Assembly: GCF_002243645.1 (NCBI RefSeq)
Contig: NZ_CP017704.1
Span: 4,048,001 to 4,112,000 of the forward strand
DNA from: Peribacillus simplex NBRC 15720 = DSM 1321
GTDB taxonomy: Bacteria; Bacillota; Bacilli; Bacillales; DSM-1321
Direction of reading: 5' to 3'
Length of the DNA stretch: 64,000 bases
Numbering within the stretch: the first letter of the stretch is position 1; each line of letters begins with the position of its first letter. This document shows positions 19,651 to 28,502 of the stretch, in pieces. Below the pieces are notes generated by a model that saw nothing but the letters and a program-made list of their open reading frames with translations, did no database searches and was not told where the DNA came from. Both the position numbers and the translations under genes were made by a program.

Positions 19651-21252
19651 ATGGGAACGTTATGGTTCAATGGGTCGATTTATACGATGGTTAAAGAAAA
19701 CGATCAAGTGGAGGCAGTCTTCACTGAAAAGGGGGTAATTGTTGATACCGGCAGCCTGGACTATTTGAAAAATGAATATGCCGGCAATATTTCCAGGGAA
19801 ATCGACTTAAAAGGACAAACGATGCTGCCAGGGTTAGTGGATAGTCACCTTCATTTGGTCGGGCATGGTGAAAGGCTGCTTCGTTTAGACCTCTCTTTGA
19901 TGGATAGCAGGGAGTCAATCATGAAATCCTTGAAGGAAAAGTGCTCAAAGACCCCGGCTGGAAAGTGGATTGTGGCCGAAGGGTGGAATGAAAACGAATG
20001 GCCGAGTCCTGAATTGATATTACGGGATGAGCTTGACGCGATATCGACCGAACATCCCATCGTATTGAAAAGGATCTGCCGTCATGCCTTGGTGGTCAAT
20101 TCCCGTGCCCTTTTGGAAGCGGATATTAAAGAAGATATTAAAGAACCTTCAGGCGGGGTGATCTGCCGTTATCCTGACGGACGTTTAAATGGTTTATTTA
20201 AAGAAAGTCAGGCGCAGAACCTTATTTTAGACAGTCTTCCCGGCATTGATCAAGAGTATATCGAAAACGCGCTCACAGAGGCCATAGAAGACGCATATAA
20301 GCTAGGTTTGACTGGCGGACATACTGAGGACCTCCATTATTACAATGGCTTTATGCCGACATATCAGGCGTTTAAATCAGTGATCGAGGAACGGGGAATG
20401 GCCTTTCGTGCCAATTTACTCGTCCATCACGAAGCGTTTGAAGAAATGCTGGCAGCAGGCGGCGGCTATCAGAAAGGTACGCGATATATCAAGTTCGACA
20501 GCATGAAGATATTTACCGATGGCTCCTTAGGCGGACGCACAGCCCTGTTGAGCGAGCCTTATGTAGATCAAAAGAATACGAATGGAGTCGCGATATTCAC
20601 TGAAAACGAGCTTCAGGAATGGGTGAAAAAAGCAAGGGATGCCGGAATGCCGATCGCTGTCCATGCGATTGGCGATCTCGCTTTTGAATACGTCTTGAAT
20701 GCAATTGAAGCCCTCCCCCCGAAAAAGGGACAGAGGGACCGGCTCATCCATGCGCAGATTGTCCGGCCGGAGCTGTTGAAGCGGGCGGCAAAGCTGCCAG
20801 TAATTTTTGATATCCAACCGGGTTTCGTCCCATCCGATTTTCCGTGGGTGGAAGAAAAGGTTCCAGCCAATCTATTGGAGTCCTCTTATGCCTGGAAAAC
20901 CTATTTGAATTTGGGCATCATTTGTGCGGGCGGGTCTGATGCCCCCATTGAGCCATTGAATCCAATTTTGGGCATTCATGCAGCTGTCACAAGGATGAAA
21001 ATCAACAGTGAGGACAGTACCGTATATGGCTTGGGTGAAAGGCTTTCCGTTTACGAGGCCTTCGCACTGTATACAAAAGGGAGTGCTGCAGCAATCGGCC
21101 AGGAAAAACGTCGCGGTGTGATCATTAAAGGGTACGATGCCGATTTTACTGTGTTTAATCTGGATGTCTTTGCTGCTGCGGCGGATGATCTCCTAAAAGC
21201 CGAGGCCGTCATGACGGTCATCGATGACAAAATCATGTATGATAAAAAATAA
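19651..21252 (+). CDS. ytcJ: Metal-dependent amidohydrolase YtcJ
   Basis: 533 residues, amidohydrolase superfamily (Amidohydro_3). N-terminal beta-sandwich, then a TIM barrel with GLVDSHLHL (two metal His), DGSLGGRTALL, AVHAIGD and HAQIV (further ligands) and GGSDAPIEP (catalytic Asp). Substrate is unknown; relatives are called exoenzyme regulatory protein AepA-like without good evidence. Located directly after ytcI as in B. subtilis, but with its own ribosome binding site (AAGGAGTG) after a terminator, so it is probably a separate transcript. Confidence 0.88.
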   Translation: MGTLWFNGSIYTMVKENDQVEAVFTEKGVIVDTGSLDYLKNEYAGNISREIDLKGQTMLPGLVDSHLHLVGHGERLLRLDLSLMDSRESIMKSLKEKCSKTPAGKWIVAEGWNENEWPSPELILRDELDAISTEHPIVLKRICRHALVVNSRALLEADIKEDIKEPSGGVICRYPDGRLNGLFKESQAQNLILDSLPGIDQEYIENALTEAIEDAYKLGLTGGHTEDLHYYNGFMPTYQAFKSVIEERGMAFRANLLVHHEAFEEMLAAGGGYQKGTRYIKFDSMKIFTDGSLGGRTALLSEPYVDQKNTNGVAIFTENELQEWVKKARDAGMPIAVHAIGDLAFEYVLNAIEALPPKKGQRDRLIHAQIVRPELLKRAAKLPVIFDIQPGFVPSDFPWVEEKVPANLLESSYAWKTYLNLGIICAGGSDAPIEPLNPILGIHAAVTRMKINSEDSTVYGLGERLSVYEAFALYTKGSAAAIGQEKRRGVIIKGYDADFTVFNLDVFAAAADDLLKAEAVMTVIDDKIMYDKK

Positions 21253-21314
21253 CAGTTGCAAAAAAAGAAGTGGACATACAAAATTGTTAGATGGAATTAG
21301 ATAAAGGAATGTAA

Positions 21315-22262
21315 ATGGAAAGAAGGCAGGTTATGAAAGTGGATGAACAAAAAGAAGGGGCGATCTATGCAGCCCTTTCTTACATGATGTGGGGAGTCGT
21401 GCCGATTTACTGGAAGTTCCTTCAGGGAGTCGGTGCAACGGAAATTTTGGCTCAGAGGGTATTATGGTCTTTCGTGTTCATGCTGGTTTTATTGATGTTC
21501 ATGAAAAAATGGCAAGCGTTTCTTGATTATGTCAAAAACATAATGGGAAATCCGAAACTCTTTGCGGCATTACTTACTGCGTCACTACTTGTTACAGCTA
21601 ATTGGGGAGTGTTCATCTGGGCCGTTAACTCTGGACGGATCCTCGACACGAGTCTTGGATATTATATCAATCCGCTAGTCAGTGTACTATTGGGAGTGAT
21701 AGTCTTAAAAGAAAAATTGAGCGGGGCCCAAATCATTTCCTTCCTGCTTGCAGGAATCGGAGTCTTGATCCTTGGCATTCATTTCGGCACGATCCCGTGG
21801 ATCTCACTTGTTTTGGCCATGACCTTTGGATTATACGGTCTGGCAAAAAAAATGATCAAGGCCGAATCGGCGATCGGGCTGATGCTCGAAACGATGATGG
21901 TAACGCCTCTGGCGCTGGGTTACCTGATATACTTGATGAACCGATCGGAAATGCAATTCTTTACAGCGGGAAGCACTAGCTTGCTGTTGGTGGGCGGCGG
22001 GATTGTCACGGCGTTGCCTCTTTTATATTTTGCAAAAGGGGCGGAGAAGATCCCGTTATCGATGCTTGGCATTTTTCAGTATATCGCTCCGACCTTATCT
22101 TTATTGATCGGGGTATTCGTCTATCATGAAAGTTTTACCAAAGCACATCTTTTAGCCTTTTTGTTCATATGGTCAGCCTTGGCTGTTTATACACTATCCA
22201 TAACGAAATGGGGTCAGGCAAGTGCCCGCAGGTTCAAAGGCAAAGGGAAAATTGGTGCGTGA
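21315..22262 (+). CDS. rarD: RarD-type EamA transporter
   Basis: 315 residues with about ten predicted membrane segments; the two EamA repeats are visible (TANWGVFIWAVNSG in the first half, LLYFAKGAEKIPLSMLG in the second). RarD proteins are drug/metabolite transporter relatives with unproven substrates. ATG at 21315 follows AAAGGA with 6 bases; an alternative ATG at 21333 follows AGGCAGG. It lies 62 bases after ytcJ, so read-through from ytcJ is possible. It ends in a strong terminator and is convergent with tgl. Confidence 0.88.
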   Translation: MERRQVMKVDEQKEGAIYAALSYMMWGVVPIYWKFLQGVGATEILAQRVLWSFVFMLVLLMFMKKWQAFLDYVKNIMGNPKLFAALLTASLLVTANWGVFIWAVNSGRILDTSLGYYINPLVSVLLGVIVLKEKLSGAQIISFLLAGIGVLILGIHFGTIPWISLVLAMTFGLYGLAKKMIKAESAIGLMLETMMVTPLALGYLIYLMNRSEMQFFTAGSTSLLLVGGGIVTALPLLYFAKGAEKIPLSMLGIFQYIAPTLSLLIGVFVYHESFTKAHLLAFLFIWSALAVYTLSITKWGQASARRFKGKGKIGA

Positions 22263-22267
22263 ATAAG

Positions 22268-22306
22268 AAAAAAATGCTTGGGAGATCTCTCCCCAAGCAT
22301 TTTTTT
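22268..22306. terminator. Terminator after rarD
   Basis: AAAAAATGCTTGGG / CCCAAGCATTTTTT stem with a 9-base loop and T runs on both strands. It may also serve tgl, whose stop is 50 bases away. Confidence 0.85.
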
Positions 22307-22355
22307 ATGCCGGTATTTAATAAAACGGTTTTACGGCATAGGGAAAATGCCGGGG

Positions 22356-23183
22356 TCATGAAAGGTAAATCTTCGGACCTATTTCAGAAACAATACAATT
22401 GGAAAGGCTGACAGGACTGTGATCGGGCTTTGCACGGGGGATATTTAATTGGAATTGTCTATAGAAGGAACTATCCAGGAAAATGATATGATCTGTCAGG
22501 AATGCCGATATGGTGGCGTTCGGCCTTCTATTGCTATTTAATTCATCGATGATTCCCTGTGAACTGGTAATCCCGATCCCATGGCCATAAAAGAGGTTTC
22601 TCCCTAATAATATGGCATTTTCACCTTGCCATTCAGGGGTTGCCTCGTCGTGATCAGGGTTTTTGAAGTAAACGCAATCACCTGGCAAATAATCCCTTCC
22701 TTGATGAATAATGAGAGCCATATTCTGTGGAGGGCGAAAGTCATATAAAAATAGGTCTGAAAAAAGATAGTCGAAATTCCTAGGGCCGATCAAATCCAAA
22801 ATGGCCTTTAAAAAAGTGACGACTATCGCTGTCCCGCATTCGAAAGCATAAAGCCTTCCATTTATGAAAATGTCAACGAGTGCAGCATGAGGGAGAATCC
22901 CTGGCTGAAGTGTAAAGGTGCCATCCTTTGAAAGGCGCCAATATTGTTTATTGCATTCCGATTCCTCAAGTGTGGAAAATTCTGCATCACTTTTGTCCAA
23001 AGCATAAGCTGCCTCAATGACTCGGTTCCTCAGTTGTATCTCGAAATTAAACTCTCCAAAGTTCCGGTATTCAAAAACGTTAGAATCTTCCGCCAGCAAT
23101 TGGAGAATTTCAAGCGATTTAGCAGATGCTATTCCTGGTTGGATTTGACTGACATCTAACCATTTGTGATTAATCTTTATCAT
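22356..23183 (-). CDS. tgl: Protein-glutamine gamma-glutamyltransferase (spore coat transglutaminase)
   Basis: 275 residues. Matches Bacillus Tgl: catalytic cysteine C116 in YAFECGTAIV (the same residue number as in B. subtilis Tgl), then LGDCLYF-type GDCVYFKNP and WQGENAILLG with GHGIGI. The family cross-links spore coat proteins through epsilon-(gamma-glutamyl)lysine bonds in the mother cell. The start at 23183 was chosen because AAAGGTGG is 8 bases upstream; GTG at 23195 and ATG at 23189 are closer to the site. Longer than the 245-residue B. subtilis protein, mainly at the ends. Its place between rarD and the thiamine operon differs from B. subtilis. Confidence 0.9.
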   Translation of the reverse strand: MIKINHKWLDVSQIQPGIASAKSLEILQLLAEDSNVFEYRNFGEFNFEIQLRNRVIEAAYALDKSDAEFSTLEESECNKQYWRLSKDGTFTLQPGILPHAALVDIFINGRLYAFECGTAIVVTFLKAILDLIGPRNFDYLFSDLFLYDFRPPQNMALIIHQGRDYLPGDCVYFKNPDHDEATPEWQGENAILLGRNLFYGHGIGITSSQGIIDELNSNRRPNATISAFLTDHIIFLDSSFYRQFQLNIPRAKPDHSPVSLSNCIVSEIGPKIYLS

Positions 23184-23465
23184 GATCATATCCACCTTTT
23201 ACTTATGAAATTAAGGGTTTATAAAACCAGTAAACAAAAATGTCTACAGGTAATGCTCATTATATGAATGCCAGCAAAGAAATGACTATTTGGAACGTGT
23301 CAGCCACCGTTGCAGCCAAGAATGATTGGAATGAAAAGCGGCAGTATTATTTTGCTTTCAATGATTTTCGTTCCAAGAGTTGTTTTGCTAGATATCATAA
23401 AGTGCAAGGAATACCTTTCCAATTAGTGAGAAGAAGCAAATTAGTATTCCTTTTTCCCTATGACT
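23184..23465. other. Intergenic stretch without a supported gene
   Basis: A 77-codon open frame at 23240-23473 has no ribosome binding site and no recognisable similarity. The divergent promoters of tgl and of the thiamine operon should lie here. I could not fit a convincing sigma-E or sigma-K promoter for tgl. Confidence 0.4.
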
Positions 23466-23474
23466 TGATATAAT
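23466..23474 (+). promoter_or_regulatory. Extended -10 promoter of the thiamine operon
   Basis: TGA-TATAAT (TGn extended -10), about 25 bases before the riboswitch. The -35 region is poor. Confidence 0.6.
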
Positions 23475-23496
23475 GAGAGAGAAAAGATCATATGTG

Positions 23497-23592
23497 CGAG
23501 AAATGTAGGGGGGCCAGTACTGCTGGCTGAGATTGCGTCCTTTAGATGCTGACTCTTTGAACCTGATCTGGATGATGCCAGCGGAGGGAACA
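23497..23592 (+). promoter_or_regulatory. TPP riboswitch (THI element)
   Basis: Contains the hallmark blocks GGCTGAGA (23524-23531), CTTTGAACCTGATCTGGAT (23555-23573) and GCCAGCGGAGGGAA (23577-23590). It binds thiamine pyrophosphate. A terminator hairpin 35 bases downstream indicates transcriptional control: high TPP stops transcription of the thiY operon. Confidence 0.97.
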
Positions 23593-23622
23593 TATTATTA
23601 CTGACTTTCTGTTTTGTATGTT

Positions 23623-23652
23623 AACGTCCGAATTCATCTTCGGGCGTTTTTT
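23623..23652 (+). terminator. Regulated terminator of the TPP riboswitch
   Basis: AACGTCCGAA / TTCGGGCGTT stem followed by a T run, about 90 bases before thiY. Confidence 0.85.
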
Positions 23653-23740
23653 GCTTTTTTATCCAGTATTTGAATAGACCCTGGAGCCCCATTATGGTTC
23701 CGTCATATGGATCTTATATGATGTGTAGGAGGATAATAAC

Positions 23741-24745
23741 TTGAATAAATTCTTACCACTGTTAACTTCGTTGTTCCTTTTGGCTGGATGCGGTGCAGGC
23801 GGAACTAATGAAAAAGAAGAAGCATCTAAAAATGAAGGAAATGAAGAATTAAAAAAGGTATCGGTCGTGCTTGATTGGACACCGAATACAAACCATACAG
23901 GATTGTATGTAGCCAAGGAAAAGGGTTATTTTAAAGAACAAGGTCTTGATGTAGAAATTATCATGCCAGGTGAAGCTGGAGCTGATAAGCTTGTCGCTTC
24001 AGGGAAATCTGAATTTGGCGTGAGTTACCAGGAGGGCATTACGCAGGCCCGCGTGCAAGGCGTACCGATTGTTTCGGTAGCTGCCGTCATCCAGCATAAT
24101 ACCTCTGGATTTGCTTCCCCTGAGGCAAAGAACATTAAAACTCCCAAGGATTTTGAAGGGAAAACGTATGGTGGCTGGGGGTCTCCAGTTGAAAAGGCCA
24201 TTATAGATTCACTCATGAAAAAAGAGAATGCGGATGTAAATAAAGTGGACATAGTCAATACAGGAGACACGGATTTTTTCACTTCGGTTAAAAGGGATAT
24301 TGATTTTGCCTGGATTTATTATGGATGGACAGGCATTGAGGCTGAGTTGCGAAATGAAAAGCTTAATATGGTTTACTTAACCGAATACTCTGATAAGCTT
24401 GATTACTATACGCCTGTTTTGACAACAAATGAAAAAATGATAAAAGAGGATCCCGAGACGGTTAAAGCATTCGTTCATGCAGCATCGAAAGGGTACCAGT
24501 TTGCGATTAAGAATCCTGATGATGCTGCAGACATGTTAATTAAGTCTGCACCGGATCTTGATGCAAAACTAGTGAAGAAAAGCCAGGAGTGGCTTGCAGC
24601 CAAGTATCAGGATGATGCTCCGCGATGGGGTGAACAAAAGCTTGAAATCTGGAAGAATTACAGTGATTGGATGACTGAAAATAAGCTTCTTGAAGGTGAT
24701 TTCGATCCTGAAAAGGCATTTACCAATGAATTTTTACCAAAATAG
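23741..24745 (+). CDS. thiY: ThiY-like pyrimidine (FAMP/HMP) binding lipoprotein
   Basis: 334 residues. Lipoprotein signal ending in LLAGC (lipidated Cys17), then an NMT1/THI5-like periplasmic-binding fold with DWTPNTNHTGLYVAKEKGYF and the Gly/Trp-rich KTYGGWGSPVE. ThiY binds formylaminopyrimidine from degraded thiamine (B. halodurans) or HMP. It starts with TTG at 23741 after a strong AGGAGG. First gene of a five-gene operon under a TPP riboswitch. Ligand is inferred. Confidence 0.92.
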   Translation: MNKFLPLLTSLFLLAGCGAGGTNEKEEASKNEGNEELKKVSVVLDWTPNTNHTGLYVAKEKGYFKEQGLDVEIIMPGEAGADKLVASGKSEFGVSYQEGITQARVQGVPIVSVAAVIQHNTSGFASPEAKNIKTPKDFEGKTYGGWGSPVEKAIIDSLMKKENADVNKVDIVNTGDTDFFTSVKRDIDFAWIYYGWTGIEAELRNEKLNMVYLTEYSDKLDYYTPVLTTNEKMIKEDPETVKAFVHAASKGYQFAIKNPDDAADMLIKSAPDLDAKLVKKSQEWLAAKYQDDAPRWGEQKLEIWKNYSDWMTENKLLEGDFDPEKAFTNEFLPK

Positions 24746-24756
24746 GAGGAAATACA

Positions 24757-25041
24757 ATGGCCAATTCATTAATTAGCATACAAATTATTCCTAAAGGGGA
24801 AAATGTCATCCCTATGGTGGATGAAGCAATCAAGATCATTGAAGAATCAGGTGTCAAGTATGAGGTTCACCCGCTTGAAACGACAATGGAGGGTGAGCTT
24901 TCCGAACTTTTTGCCGTGATAGAAAAAATGAATGTAAGAATGATTGAAATAGGATCACCGAATGTCATTTCCCAAGTGAAAATATTATATCAGCCAAGCG
25001 GGATTACGATGGATACGCTAACGGAGAAATATCGGGCATGA
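24757..25041 (+). CDS. Thiamine_BP / MTH1187 family small protein
   Basis: 94 residues, PF01910-type (MTH1187/YkoF-like) ferredoxin-like fold: ISIQIIPKGENVIPMVDEAI near the start and KYEVHPLETTMEGELSEL in the middle. Members of this family have been shown or proposed to bind thiamine or its precursors; YkoF of B. subtilis binds thiamine. It sits between thiY and thiX, with an ATG after AGGAGG, and its stop overlaps the thiX start by 4 bases. Probably a cytosolic or membrane-side accessory ligand-binding protein of the transporter. Exact role unknown. Confidence 0.85.
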   Translation: MANSLISIQIIPKGENVIPMVDEAIKIIEESGVKYEVHPLETTMEGELSELFAVIEKMNVRMIEIGSPNVISQVKILYQPSGITMDTLTEKYRA

Positions 25042-25820
25042 TCGGAAGGGGAATTTGGAAGAAGGGGGCTCCCTTCTTTCTTTTATTATTGTTGCTGATA
25101 GTATGGGAGTCAGTGACAGTCTTATTGAAAGTTGAAGAATGGCTGCTTCCCGCTCCATCGGCCATTTTCATGGAAGGAATTGAGTCGTCCCGCAATCTTT
25201 ACGGACACCTTATATCCACAACCGAGCTTGCGTTGTCGGGTTTTTTTATTGGAAGCTGCATCGGCTTATTAATCGCGGCAATCTTACACCTATTTCCAGG
25301 TGTGAAGGACGCGGTTTATCCTCTGCTCATACTATCACAAAATATACCTATCATAGTTTTGGCGCCGCTGTTGGTGATCTGGTTTGGCTTTGGCATGCTG
25401 CCTAAGTTAATAGTGATTTCGCTTGTTTGTTTTTTTCCGGTTGCGGTTGCATCATTGGACGGTTTTCGTCAGACACCATACGAACTTAAGCATTATTTCA
25501 AGATGATGGGAGCGGGAAAAAACCAGTTATTTTGGAAGCTGGAACTTCCTCACTCGATCCCGTTCATTTTCTCCGGCCTGAAAATTTCGGCCACCTATAG
25601 TGTAATGGGTGCGGTTATTTCGGAATGGCTTGGGGCAAAATCGGGGATTGGTGTTTATATGACTCTCGCTTCCTCTGCGTTCAGGACAGATCGGGTGTTT
25701 GTTGCCATTTTCATCATTATGGGAATGAGTCTGATCTTTTTTGGAATCATCACCTTCCTGGAGAAATACTTAGTTTCTTGGAAGAGAAAGGAGGGCGAAA
25801 AGGATGAAGCTGGAAATTAA
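25038..25820 (+). CDS. thiX: ThiX, ABC transporter permease for thiamine precursor
   Basis: 260 residues with about six membrane segments and the BPD_transp_1 EAA-type loop (KMMGAGKNQLFWKLELPHSIPF region, about 155-176). It forms the membrane channel for the ThiY-bound pyrimidine. Starts in the stop of the preceding gene (ATGA) and overlaps thiZ by 17 bases, so the three are translationally coupled. Confidence 0.92.
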   Translation: MIGRGIWKKGAPFFLLLLLLIVWESVTVLLKVEEWLLPAPSAIFMEGIESSRNLYGHLISTTELALSGFFIGSCIGLLIAAILHLFPGVKDAVYPLLILSQNIPIIVLAPLLVIWFGFGMLPKLIVISLVCFFPVAVASLDGFRQTPYELKHYFKMMGAGKNQLFWKLELPHSIPFIFSGLKISATYSVMGAVISEWLGAKSGIGVYMTLASSAFRTDRVFVAIFIIMGMSLIFFGIITFLEKYLVSWKRKEGEKDEAGN

Positions 25821-26547
25821 TGACGTCTCCTATTCTTTCGATGGTAAACAGAATATATTAGAGAATATGAATTTCCATGTGGGTGATGGGGAATTTGTCA
25901 CGATCCTTGGGCCATCGGGCAGCGGTAAAAGTACATTGTTCCACTTGATCGGCGGTATTTTGAAGCCGGAACATGGCATCATTTCACTGGATGGTAAAAA
26001 GATAAATGGCTTAAAGGGCCATATCAGCTATATGCCTCAGCAGCCTTCTCTTTTACCTTGGAGAACTGTATTGGAAAATGTTTTGCTTGGAAGTGAACTT
26101 GCTGGGAGCAGAGATAAAGAAAAGGCAAAAACCCTTTTGATGAAAGCTGGATTAGAAGAGTACGAGAAAGCATATCCGCATGAATTATCTGGAGGCATGA
26201 AGCAAAGGGCCGCATTCATTCGGAGTATCTTAAGTCCACAGGACTTGATGTGCCTGGACGAACCCTTTTCTGCCTTGGATGAACTGACAAGATTGCAAAT
26301 GCAAAAATGGCTGTTGTCGGTTTGGGAAGAAAATCGGAGGTCGGTACTTTTTGTTACTCATAGCATAGATGAAGCGGTTTTCCTATCAGATAGAATTTAT
26401 GTGTTATCAGCAAAACCGGCTGCTGTCATCAAAGAAGTGGAAGTTCCATTTCCAAGGCCAAGAAGAGAAGAACAGCTTCTTAGTGATGAATTTTTTAATA
26501 TGAAGAGAGAATTATATGCAGCACTAAAGCCAACTGTTTCTACTTAG
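25804..26547 (+). CDS. thiZ: ThiZ, ABC transporter ATPase
   Basis: 247 residues. Walker A GPSGSGKST (about 37-45), Q-loop MPQQ, signature LSGGMKQR, Walker B LMCLDEP, H-loop VTHS. It energises ThiX for uptake of the ThiY ligand. It overlaps the end of thiX and is followed 15 bases later by the TatD-like gene. Confidence 0.93.
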   Translation: MKLEINDVSYSFDGKQNILENMNFHVGDGEFVTILGPSGSGKSTLFHLIGGILKPEHGIISLDGKKINGLKGHISYMPQQPSLLPWRTVLENVLLGSELAGSRDKEKAKTLLMKAGLEEYEKAYPHELSGGMKQRAAFIRSILSPQDLMCLDEPFSALDELTRLQMQKWLLSVWEENRRSVLFVTHSIDEAVFLSDRIYVLSAKPAAVIKEVEVPFPRPRREEQLLSDEFFNMKRELYAALKPTVST

Positions 26548-26562
26548 GGGAGGCGATTAAAC

Positions 26563-27333
26563 TTGAGAATCATCGACAGTCATATCCATTTGGATCGGTA
26601 TGATGTTGTTAAGCGGAAGCAGATTCTGTCAGACATGGAAAAGGTTCATATTGAATCCTTGCTGACTGTTTCCATGAATTTGTCTTCTTCCATTAACAAT
26701 TATCAGCTTTCACTCAAAGATTCACGAATTAAGCCTGCCTTTGGCTTTCATCCAGAGCAGCCCCTCCCGAGTGATGAAGAAGTGAACGAATTATTGAACT
26801 GGATGCGGGAACATTGTCAAGATATGGTTGCCATAGGTGAGGTTGGGCTGCCCTATTACTTAAGACAGGAAAATCCCGATATTGATAACTCAGCGTATAT
26901 AGTGATACTGGAGAGGTTCATGACCTTAGCTAAAGAGGTTGAAAAGCCGGTTATCCTTCATGCCGTCCATGACGATGCACCTATCGTTTGCGACCTTTTG
27001 GATAAGCATCAAATCACAAAGGCACACTTTCATTGGTTTAAAGGCGATATCCGGACAGTCGAAAGAATGGCCGAAAAGGGCTACAGCATTTCGATTACAC
27101 CTGATGTTTGTTATGAAAGGGAAATACAGGAATTAGTTTCGGCATATCCACTTAAGCTGATGATGATTGAAACGGATGGCCCATGGCCGTTTGAAGGGGT
27201 TTTCAATGGGAAATGGACTCATCCCGGCATGATGCATGACAGTGTGCGTCAAATTGCTTCGATTAAAGGATTGCCGATTGAGGATGTCTATGAAATCCTT
27301 TATCAAAATACGAAAGATTTTTATTATATATAA
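26563..27333 (+). CDS. TatD-family metal-dependent hydrolase in the thiamine salvage operon
   Basis: 256 residues, amidohydrolase/TatD fold: N-terminal IDSHIHLDRYD (HxH), GEVGLPYY (metal Glu), ILHAVHD, HFHWF and ETDGPWPF (catalytic Asp). TTG start at 26563 after AGGGGAGGCG. It is the last gene of the TPP-controlled operon, where salvage enzymes such as TenA or YlmB usually occur; neither is present here. A role in deformylating or deamidating an imported pyrimidine is an inference from position only. A DNase-like TatD role is the alternative. Confidence 0.85.
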   Translation: MRIIDSHIHLDRYDVVKRKQILSDMEKVHIESLLTVSMNLSSSINNYQLSLKDSRIKPAFGFHPEQPLPSDEEVNELLNWMREHCQDMVAIGEVGLPYYLRQENPDIDNSAYIVILERFMTLAKEVEKPVILHAVHDDAPIVCDLLDKHQITKAHFHWFKGDIRTVERMAEKGYSISITPDVCYEREIQELVSAYPLKLMMIETDGPWPFEGVFNGKWTHPGMMHDSVRQIASIKGLPIEDVYEILYQNTKDFYYI

Positions 27334-27362
27334 AGGTACCGGTTATCATACCCGGTACCTTT
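27332..27362. terminator. Bidirectional terminator, thiamine operon / nadF
   Basis: AAAGGTACCGG / CCGGTACCTTT stem with a 9-base loop between the two converging stop codons. Confidence 0.8.
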
Positions 27363-27368
27363 AGTTCG

Positions 27369-28172
27369 TTATAGAAAGGTCCTTTTAACCTTTTCCCAAA
27401 AGGAATTGTCTTTTAGCTTAACGGTCTTGATGACTTTACCGCTTAACCGGACCTTTACCTTTTCGACATGGTCGATGCTTAAGGCTTCATTGTCCATTCC
27501 GATGATCGGATAACTTGGTCCGTTTTGTTCAAGGTGGACTGTCAACGTCTTATCACCGCTTAGGATGAATGAGGAACCTAAGGTCCGATAGGTATTATTA
27601 TTGATGGAAGCAAGCTCGCTCACTTGAAAGCAAGGGAGAAGGGGATCGACAACGGCCCCATTGACCGATTTATTATAGGCGGTGCTTCCTGTCGGAGTCG
27701 CAATGATGATTCCGTCCCCGCGAAAAGTTTCAAAATGGAGTTCATCAATGAAAATATCCATGATGAACGTTTTGGTGATGGAAGACCGGATACTGAGTTC
27801 ATTAAGGGCATAAAAGGAGGGCTGATCGTCCAATTGGATATCGATGGTTGGATATTTACGCACCTCGATTTGCTCTCTTGTCATGGCATCGATCATTTTA
27901 TCACTGTCTTCCAAGTGGAAATCGCAATACATATTCAAGTTACCTGTGGTGGAAATGCCTGCATATAAACAGTCATCCCTGAACCCGGTTTTACGGGCTG
28001 CCTGCAGGAATGTGCCGTCATCACCGATGCTTACGATGATGTTTGCTTTTGTGAAATCCTGGATGACTTCATACGAATGTTGCTTCGCCAAGTCTGACAA
28101 GTATTCAACCTTGCTAAGCATCTCTGCATTCGGTGCATGGAAAAAATAAATATTCCTTCGAGTGTTCATCAT
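27369..28172 (-). CDS. nadF: NAD kinase, NadF2 type
   Basis: 267 residues, ATP-NAD kinase family, phosphorylating NAD to NADP. The GGDGT motif appears as SIGDDGTFL, a variant shared with the YtdI paralogue of B. subtilis. TPTGSTAYNKS and NEALSI are intact, and SIRSS carries the NE/D-type region. Start ATG at 28172 follows GGGGGG, with a second in-frame ATG right after it. It is convergent with the thiamine operon. A hairpin lies in its leader (28203-28235). Confidence 0.92.
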   Translation of the reverse strand: MMNTRRNIYFFHAPNAEMLSKVEYLSDLAKQHSYEVIQDFTKANIIVSIGDDGTFLQAARKTGFRDDCLYAGISTTGNLNMYCDFHLEDSDKMIDAMTREQIEVRKYPTIDIQLDDQPSFYALNELSIRSSITKTFIMDIFIDELHFETFRGDGIIIATPTGSTAYNKSVNGAVVDPLLPCFQVSELASINNNTYRTLGSSFILSGDKTLTVHLEQNGPSYPIIGMDNEALSIDHVEKVKVRLSGKVIKTVKLKDNSFWEKVKRTFL

Positions 28173-28202
28173 GTTACCCCCCTATTATGTATGGTGATGA
28201 AA

Positions 28203-28235
28203 GGGCTTTCCTTTCTTTTTGAGAAGGGAAAGCCC
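28203..28235 (-). other. Hairpin in the nadF leader
   Basis: GGGCTTTCC / GGAAAGCCC nine-bp stem, extended by TTCT/AGAA pairing. About 30 bases before the nadF start on its transcript. No T run typical of a terminator and no + strand gene to terminate, so it may be a regulatory or stabilising hairpin. Confidence 0.5.
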
Positions 28236-28264
28236 GCCAGTACTAAATGCAGCTGCTCATTTCG

Positions 28265-28318
28265 TACACTTTTATATGACATAGTTTATCATGGAATGAC
28301 GCACTTTTGTTATTCGTT
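28265..28318 (+). repeat. Left copy of a 54-bp direct repeat (dead sigma-W promoter region)
   Basis: Matches 33827-33880 at 45 of 54 positions without gaps, including an unbroken 18-base run from TAGTTTATC to GGAATGA. Where the right copy has TGAAAC and CGTA, this one has TGACGC and TGAG, so it should no longer work as a sigma-W promoter. Confidence 0.8.
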
Positions 28319-28502
28319 TGAGGAAGCAGTATCGAAAAGAAAGAATGATTAACTGGATAGCGAAGCAGTTCTTTTTAGGAAGTGAAAATAGAATGATGGT
28401 ATAATTAATTCTCAATAAGGGCTCTTTCAATCCCTGCCATACAAAGGGTATATTACCAAATGGAGAATAGGGTTCGGATATATAAGAAAGTAGGTTATGT
28501 AT

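Noticed and set aside
23240..23473. 77-codon open frame before the TPP riboswitch
   Set aside because: No ribosome binding site and it overlaps the promoter of the thiamine operon.
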